Source of the DNA: JBBRHQ01 sp963738305
Lineage (GTDB): Bacteria > Actinomycetota > Thermoleophilia > Solirubrobacterales > 70-9
Reading direction: 5' to 3'
Assembly (NCBI GenBank): GCA_963738305.1
Contig: CAVTVU010000007.1
Coordinates: 298,766-362,765, forward strand
Length of the DNA stretch: 64,000 nt
Position numbers and translations under genes: made by a program. A model generated the notes under the pieces. The model saw only the letters and a program-made list of their open reading frames with translations. It ran no database searches and was not told the DNA's origin. Positions 59,353 through 64,000 of this stretch are shown piece after piece. How positions within the stretch are numbered: position 1 is the stretch's first letter; each line of letters opens with the position of its first letter.

Positions 59353-60135
59353 TTAGAGCGTCTGGACGAGACCGCCGTCAATCACGAAGTCGGACCCGGT
59401 CACGTTGGCGGCGCGGTCACCAGCAAGCAGCACCACGAGATCGGCAACCTCTTGAGGTTCGGTGAAGCGACCGGTCGCGGCCCGCTCGGCCTGCTGATCG
59501 GCCACAGCTCCAGGGTCTCCGCCTTGGGCCTGGGCGACGGTGGCAGCCACGCCGTGGTCGCCTAGCCAGAGCCCGGTCGAGACTGGACCGGGGCTCACCG
59601 TGTTGACGCGGATTCCGCGTGGACCCACTTCCTTCGATAGCGACTTGGAGAAGTTGGCCAGGGCGGCTTTTGCGGCGCTGTAGTCGATAACAGTCGGGTC
59701 CGGCAGAAACGCGTTGACCGAGCAGGTGTTGATGATCGCTCCTTGGCCCGCCTCGAGCATTTGCGGCAAGACTGCGCGGGTCGTGCGAACGGCGGCCATG
59801 AACTCCAGCGTGAGCGAGTCAAACCACTGATCAACGGTGACCGACAGGAACCCATCGAGTCGTGGCGTCACCGCACCGACATTGTTGACGAGCACGTCGA
59901 GCGGACCGTCCTCAAGCGCGGCCGCAACAGGTTGGCCGGACCATCGGTGGTCGATAGATCGACGCTCACCTGTCGGACCAGGCCTCCGCCGACCAGTTGG
60001 CGCAGCTCGCCGCTGGCGCTGCGTGAACCGGCTACGACGCGTGCACCCTCGGCGACCAGGGCGGTTGAGATGGTCGACCGATGCCCTTGCTCCACCGGTC
60101 ACGAGGGCACGCTTGCCAGCGAATCCGAGGTCCAT
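59353..60135 (-). pseudogene. Short-chain dehydrogenase (SDR), frameshifted
   Basis: It starts DLGFAGKRALVTGG, then the frame changes near 60090 and returns near 59925. The intervening frame contains TALVAEGARVVAGSRS. The rest is continuous: LDVLVNNVGAVTP, INTCSVNAFLPDPTVIDYSAAKAAL (YxxxK), GIRVNTVSPGPV, and ends GSDFVIDGGLVQTL. All SDR motifs can be traced, so the damage is recent or due to sequence error. Confidence 0.7.
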
Positions 60136-60274
60136 GGACTACCAAGCCTAGACGTCGACCGATCCACGGGAAGGGGCGCTCCCGCACCACTCGTTCCTCA
60201 CGTCGAGTTCGAGGGTGGGGAGGCGAGGCGCGGCATGAGCGCATGCCATTTGGTGGGCGGATCAAGGGAAGCGA

Positions 60275-60325
60275 GGGGGAGGGGGGAGCCCCCACGCCCG
60301 GCTGGGAGCCCTTACTCACATAGGC
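60275..60325 (+). repeat. Direct repeat, copy 1 (downstream of the secreted-protein gene)
   Basis: The core CGCCCGGCTGGGAGCC (60295-60310) is identical to 62191-62206. Flanks match in part: a G-run with GAGCCCC before, and TTACT-A-ATA-GCC after. GGCT-ggg-AGCC inside can fold. The 320-bp gap 60136-60456 holds nothing else I can recognise. Confidence 0.6.
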
Positions 60326-60456
60326 CTTGCCTTTAAATCTGAGCCAGGAAACGCGCTACCTCCGGCCCAGGGGCTGGAGATCCAAAGATGACTACTGCGG
60401 GGGGAAAACTCGACCGCTCGGTCGCGGCCGGCAAACCTCCCTGTCGACTGAGCGCT

Positions 60457-61998
60457 CTACGGCCCGTACTGCCCGGCGTGGACGACCTTCAGGATCGGTT
60501 GCAGCCTGAACCTGGAGATCGCCTGAGTATTGGTGATCCCGAGCTTGTGGGCGACTTGGGAGACCGAAACCAGCTGCAAGAGGACGGCGAGCTTGAGCCG
60601 CGTCGCCGGCGGTAGGTAGGGGTCCTTCATGTGCTGGAACAGCTTCGCCGTCGACTCATCGTAGGTCAGCGGGTTGGGGAGGTTGACGCCGGGCAGGAGG
60701 CTCTTCAGCACCGTCTTTGCCTCGCTCGGGGCAGGTGAGACTCCACCGCCGGTGGTGCCCGTGTAGTTGCTCCACATGTCCTTGAAGGGGTTCGTGGTCC
60801 CGGGATAGAGGCCGAGGCCGTCGGGGGCGATGATCACGTTCTGCGCGGAGTTCGGGTGCCTTGAGTTCAGGAACTCCATCACCCCCCCGTTTGAGCGTCG
60901 CGTCAGCTCGGTGTCGCGATAGGCGAGCTGCGGGTGCTTGGCCAGGATCTCGGCGTACTCGATGTCGAACTCGTAGTTGGTGATCGCCTCATCCGCCGGG
61001 GTGATCTGCGACTGAGAATGCTGTAGCTCGGCGGCACCGATCAGGGGTACGAAGAGCTGCCAGGGCTCGTTCTCGTAGCGGGTGGGGATCAGGATCTGGG
61101 CGTGCCCGCCGCTGTGGTCGGTCTCGGCGGTCGCCGTGAGGCTGAGGGTAGCGCCGAAGGCGATCGGCCCGACGGAGAAGAACGCCGTGTTGTGAAGGTA
61201 GTAGCTGATCGCCGGCTGAACTGAGGTACCCATGAGGGCCGAGAAGGCGGCCCTGAGCCTAAAGTCGGGGATCAGCGATTTGGCCTTCGAGGAGTTGAAG
61301 GTGGCCAGCGCCTTGTCGATCTCGGACTGATCGGAGCCGAAGCGCTCCTTGAGGAAGGTGTTCAGCTGGCTCTTGACCTGGGATGCGGTCGGCTTCGGTC
61401 CTGGGGCGGGGGCCATCGGGGAGCCGCTCGGGTAGAGGCCCTCGTGCTTGAGGGCTACGCTGAGATCGACCCCCATGTAGAAGTACTTCGACGGAAAGAG
61501 GTCGACGTCGGCCGGCTTGTGCTGGGGCAGCGCCAGCACCTTCTCGGCCTGCTTATCGAGCCCGCCGCTCGAGGAGGGGCAGCTCACCTTCGCGACGTAG
61601 ACGGGGTTGTGGTTTCTGATCACCACGTGGCCGTGGGCCCGCTTCTTCTGCCAGGCGACCTTGCACTCGGCCGAGGGCACCGTGGTGCACTTCTTCACCC
61701 GGACGTAGACGACGCGGCCGTGGCGTCGGACCACGTGGCCGTGGCGCACCTTCTTCTCGCGGAAGGTCCGACAGCTTCTGATCGTCCTGGGCCGGCGAGA
61801 GCGTGTTCGAGCGAGCTGGGAGGCGTGGGCCGTCGCGGCTCCGCCCGAGGGCAAGAGCAAAGCGGCAGTCAGTCCGACCAGGATGCCGCCAGTTACCAAG
61901 CCCGCCGCGCGGCAAGCCACAGACGGCCTTCGGGCACGAGGAGGCGAGCGTCTGGGTGAACGGTCCTTGACCCTGCTCTGCCTTGGATTCAACGCCAC
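60457..61998 (-). CDS. Large secreted protein of unknown function
   Basis: 513 residues. A basic N-terminus (about 30 residues) precedes a long signal segment AGLVTGGILVGLTAALLLP; cleavage would be near ATAHAS. Next come two tandem units with HGHVV: VRHGHVVRRHGRVVYVRVKKC and RAHGHVVIRNHNPVYVAKVSC, His- and Arg-rich with one Cys each. The remaining ~360 residues (LDKQAEKVLALPQ ... LPPATRLKLAVLLQLVS) form a soluble domain I do not recognise. It is intact in an island where most genes are broken, and is bracketed by two direct repeats. Confidence 0.65.
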   Translation of the reverse strand: MALNPRQSRVKDRSPRRSPPRARRPSVACRAAGLVTGGILVGLTAALLLPSGGAATAHASQLARTRSRRPRTIRSCRTFREKKVRHGHVVRRHGRVVYVRVKKCTTVPSAECKVAWQKKRAHGHVVIRNHNPVYVAKVSCPSSSGGLDKQAEKVLALPQHKPADVDLFPSKYFYMGVDLSVALKHEGLYPSGSPMAPAPGPKPTASQVKSQLNTFLKERFGSDQSEIDKALATFNSSKAKSLIPDFRLRAAFSALMGTSVQPAISYYLHNTAFFSVGPIAFGATLSLTATAETDHSGGHAQILIPTRYENEPWQLFVPLIGAAELQHSQSQITPADEAITNYEFDIEYAEILAKHPQLAYRDTELTRRSNGGVMEFLNSRHPNSAQNVIIAPDGLGLYPGTTNPFKDMWSNYTGTTGGGVSPAPSEAKTVLKSLLPGVNLPNPLTYDESTAKLFQHMKDPYLPPATRLKLAVLLQLVSVSQVAHKLGITNTQAISRFRLQPILKVVHAGQYGP

Positions 61999-62169
61999 TT
62001 CCGGTTCCGAGTCCGACGCGAGGACGGACGATCGCCTCCGACTCCGCAGACTAGGCGCTCTTCAGTGCCTGTCAATACCCCGAGCACGATCCTGTCCGAA
62101 TCCTGACTTTGCAACCGCCGCCGGGCCGTTCGGGGCCGGGCCATGGTGTGGGAGATCGCCCTCGACTGT

Positions 62170-62221
62170 GGGGGCGGGGAGGGAGCCCCGCGCCCGGCTG
62201 GGAGCCATTACTTAGATAAGC
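62170..62221 (+). repeat. Direct repeat, copy 2 (upstream of the secreted-protein gene)
   Basis: The core CGCCCGGCTGGGAGCC is at 62191-62206, preceded by GGGAGCCCCG and followed by ATTACTTAGATAAGCC. Same orientation as copy 1, about 1.9 kb away. The gap 61999-62289 is otherwise non-coding and must hold the secreted gene's promoter. Confidence 0.6.
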
Positions 62222-62289
62222 CCGTCAGTGGCGTCCAGCGAACAAAACGCCCGTCCCTCGGCTCCAGCCTCAGCGATACTGCGCAGGCG

Positions 62290-62450
62290 ATGCCGCAGGA
62301 GAACGTGGAGATTGTGCGCCGGGTTTTGAGGCATACAACCGTGGTGACGTCGACGGGATGATGGCGGACTGGGACCCCGACGCCGTGGTGGACTGGTCCA
62401 ACTCTCGCGGGCTCGATGCGCGTGTCTTTCGGGGGCACAACGCGGTCCGG
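62290..62450 (+). pseudogene. SnoaL/NTF2-like protein, N-terminal fragment
   Basis: PQENVEIVRRV, then after one missing T the frame gives GMMADWDPDAVVDWSNSRGLDARVFRGHNAVR, the first two thirds of a SnoaL-like fold. It stops being recognisable at 62450, where sequence leading into the integrase begins. A relic truncated at a deletion junction. Confidence 0.6.
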
Positions 62451-62487
62451 GTAACAGGTCCCGCGCCGCCGAGATCCCTGCGTTTTT

Positions 62488-62813
62488 CACAGTCCTCGCG
62501 GGAACCCGTTGGGGCAGGGAAGTCATCACTACGCATGGCGGGCAGTGAGGGCTGCTGCGGACCTTCCAACGGCACGCTGGCACGACCTCCGTCACTTCTG
62601 CGCCACCCAGCTCCTGGAGCTCGGCCTTGATCATTTTGGCGTCAGCATCCAGCTCGGTCACGAGGACGGTGGCGCCTTGGTCATGAGTACGGGCACCCGT
62701 CCAAAGATGCGGCCCGCGCCCGGCTACTAGATGCGTTTCGATTCGATGACGCCACGGGTGGTAGCAACGGAGGTAGCAGCCGAACCGGTGTGCCGCACGC
62801 TAGAGCGGACTGA
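62488..62813 (+). pseudogene. Tyrosine integrase, C-terminal fragment
   Basis: RWHDLRHFCATQLLELGLDHFGVSIQLGHEDGG carries the HxxR and LGH motifs of the catalytic domain. One indel near 62680 separates it from EYGHPSKDAARARLLDAF with the nucleophile Tyr, which then reads to a TGA at 62811-62813, 12 bp from attR. The N-terminal DNA-binding and core parts are missing. It is the island's own integrase, now dead. Confidence 0.75.
62760..62778 (+). repeat. GGTAGCA sites near attR
   Basis: Two copies (62760-62766 and 62772-62778) at 12-bp spacing within the integrase tail, matching the cluster near attL. Confidence 0.45.
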
Positions 62814-62825
62814 CGGGGTTTTCGC

Positions 62826-62841
62826 TCCCATCAGCCGCTTC
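62826..62841 (+). repeat. attR: copy of the tRNA-Gly 3' end
   Basis: TCCCATCAGCCGCTTC identical to 56111-56126, with no tRNA around it. From here to 62974 I see nothing coding. Confidence 0.75.
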
Positions 62842-62974
62842 ATCATCGGTCTTGCAGCAAGGGCGAGTGTGACGCGGTAGCGGCCGGCGCGACACTGGAT
62901 GGCGATGTCGGAGGAGAAGTGAAGATCGACCCCGCGTGAGGCCCTCGAAGCGGCCGGCCTCTCGGAGTAGGTAG

Positions 62975-63375
62975 CTACCGCGAGGACTCGTTCAGCGCCA
63001 CGGCCTCGCGAATCAGCGCCTTCAACGCCTCCTCGTCGATCTCCTCGCCCTCATGGATATCGATCGCACGCCTGGTGTTGCCCTCGAGGCTGGAGTTGAA
63101 GAGGCCTGAAGGGTCCTCCAGCGAGGCGCCCTTGGCGAAGGTCATCTTCACGACCTCCTTGTAGGTCTCGCCGGTGCAGATGATCCCGTCGTGGTACCAG
63201 ATCGGAACCCCTCGCCATTTCCACTCCTCGACCACCTCGGGGTCGGCCTCCTTGACGAGGGCCCGGACCCGAGCAGCGTCTCGCCCCGCCAATCGCCCAG
63301 CTCCTCGATCCTCGCGTCGATCAGCCGAGAGGGAGACTCCCCGTTTCCTTCCGTCGGACCGCTCGTCTTGCTCAT
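62975..63375 (-). pseudogene. DUF1801 (YdhG-like) protein, one frameshift
   Basis: N-terminal SKTSGPTEGNGESPSRLIDARIEELGDWRGETL from ATG 63375. A one-base indel near 63275 shifts to RALVKEADPEVVEEWKWRGVPIWYHDGIICTGETYKEVVKMTFAKGASLEDP, the DUF1801 core, ending at 62975. A small alpha/beta protein of unknown role common in Actinobacteria. With one base corrected it would be about 133 residues. Confidence 0.75.
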
Positions 63376-63465
63376 GGCTCACCGGCGCTTTCTTCGATTG
63401 TTGTTGTCGCCGTCCGTACATGGAGTATCCCCGCCCGCGGCGAATTGCATGCCTGGGGACTTGGC

Positions 63466-64000
63466 TTAGCGCCGGCTGGTTCGGTTGAGCAGGACCTGGA
63501 GCTTGCCGTCGGCGATCGCCACCGCGTCGGCCCTCCGCCGGAGTTGAGGTCGGCGACGCGGATCGGCGCCCTGCTGAAGGCATTGGTGGTCGCCAGCGGG
63601 ACGATCTTCGGCTTGCGGAGCGCGCCGGAGCCGTTTCCCGGCTGGACGAAGGCAGCCTCGGTCGCCTTGGTGCCGTTGTAAAGCCATCTGGTGCCGATCA
63701 CATCGCGCCTGCCGTCGCGGTTCAGATCCGCAACGGCGAGGCTCATCACGCCGGTGGCGGATTTGAAGGTCTTCGCCACTGGTCGGCGACTCCGTGCGAG
63801 GTGCCCTTCAACACGCTGACCCGGCCCGCCGGCGCCCGGCCGGGTGTCGCGCCCGAGGTGCCGGCGGCGGTGACGATGTCCGGGTGGCCGTCTGAGCCGA
63901 GGTCCCCGGTGGCGATGGCCGTGAACTCCGTCCCGGTCTTGATCGGCCCGAAGTCCCGGGTCGAGACCGCCCAGTGTCCCGGGTCCGTGCCGAAGATCAG
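63466..64000 (-). pseudogene. FG-GAP/VCBS repeat protein, partial and frameshifted
   Basis: The N-terminus is beyond the window. Three repeats with Ca-binding loops are seen: GDLGSDGHPDIVTAAG, VADLNRDGRRDVIGTRWLYNG and a degenerate VADLNSGG / ADAVAIADGKLQVLLNRTSRR. Frame changes occur near 63780 and 63540. Such beta-propeller proteins are extracellular. It ends at 63466. Confidence 0.65.

Larger units (their letters stand above)
56111..62841. mobile_element. Degraded integrative element in tRNA-Gly
   Basis: A 6.7-kb segment bounded by the 16-bp direct repeat TCCCATCAGCCGCTTC. The left copy is the 3' end of tRNA-Gly and the right copy lies just beyond a truncated tyrosine integrase. Contents: terminase-like small ORF, methyltransferase, lipoprotein, serine recombinase relic, SDR relic, a large secreted protein between direct repeats, a SnoaL relic and the integrase C-terminus. 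Several genes are frameshifted and none of the classic transfer or capsid genes remain. The element looks immobile. Confidence 0.75.

Noticed and set aside
61444..62215. Plus-strand open frames opposite the secreted-protein gene
   Set aside because: They are antisense shadows; the minus strand has a signal peptide, internal repeats and normal codon bias.
62826..62841. A second tRNA gene
   Set aside because: Only the 16 bases of the tRNA 3' end are present; no D-arm or anticodon arm precedes them.

Overview
The window is very GC-rich and densely coded, with frequent GTG starts and stop-start overlaps of the GTGA/ATGA type. The gene order (priA-def-fmt-rsmB-rpe, ribD-ribE-ribBA-ribH, recG-rsmD-coaD, DUF177-rpmF-plsX-acpP-rnc-smc-ftsY, ffh-rpsP-khpA-trmD-rplS-lepB-rnhB, yraN/comM/dprA, xer-whiG) points to an actinobacterium. 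Within that phylum, class Thermoleophilia (order Solirubrobacterales) is my best guess. This rests on gene content and order only; there is no 16S rRNA here.

Layout. 1-6.6 kb: a PH-domain membrane protein, then a run for replication restart, N-terminal formyl/deformyl processing, rRNA methylation and the pentose phosphate pathway. 6.6-11 kb, minus strand: cation/proton antiporter, polysaccharide flippase and glycosyltransferase. 11-14.7 kb: the complete riboflavin operon behind a promoter with a TetR-like operator and no FMN riboswitch. 14.7-21.1 kb: hot-dog protein, L28, fatty acid kinase FakA, RecG, RsmD, CoaD and a SepIVA/DivIVA-like coiled coil. 21.3-25.9 kb: an acyl-metabolism neighbourhood (kinase-like protein, DUF6285, SDR, enoyl-CoA hydratase) with a DUF559 remnant. 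26-32 kb: DUF177, L32, PlsX, ACP, RNase III, SMC, FtsY. 33.5-38 kb: SRP and ribosomal block, signal peptidase, RNase HII. 38-44.5 kb: ComM, DprA, ThiD, IlvD. 44.5-48.5 kb: hydrolase, folate cyclo-ligase-like protein, a dense palindromic repeat, acyltransferase plus atypical SDR. 48.6-56 kb: L,D-transpeptidase, XerC/D, WhiG-type sigma, EF-G2, RNase HI, DoxX, VOC protein. 56.05-62.84 kb: a degraded integrative element in tRNA-Gly(GCC), bounded by a 16-bp direct repeat. 62.9-64 kb: DUF1801 and FG-GAP genes.

Recurring themes. Many transcription-leading genes have a TANNNT box ending 5-11 bp before the start codon and little or no Shine-Dalgarno, as expected for leaderless or near-leaderless mRNAs. 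Single-base frameshifts cluster in priA (at least eight), in the adjacent L,D-transpeptidase and xer genes, and from about 58 kb to the end. The priA pattern looks like consensus error; those inside the island may be real decay.

The most unusual items are a 792-residue SMC with no recognisable hinge, a dispersed palindromic repeat family with a composite copy at 46.2-46.5 kb, a secreted-protein gene bracketed by direct repeats inside the tRNA-Gly island, and a TetR-type operator at the riboflavin promoter.
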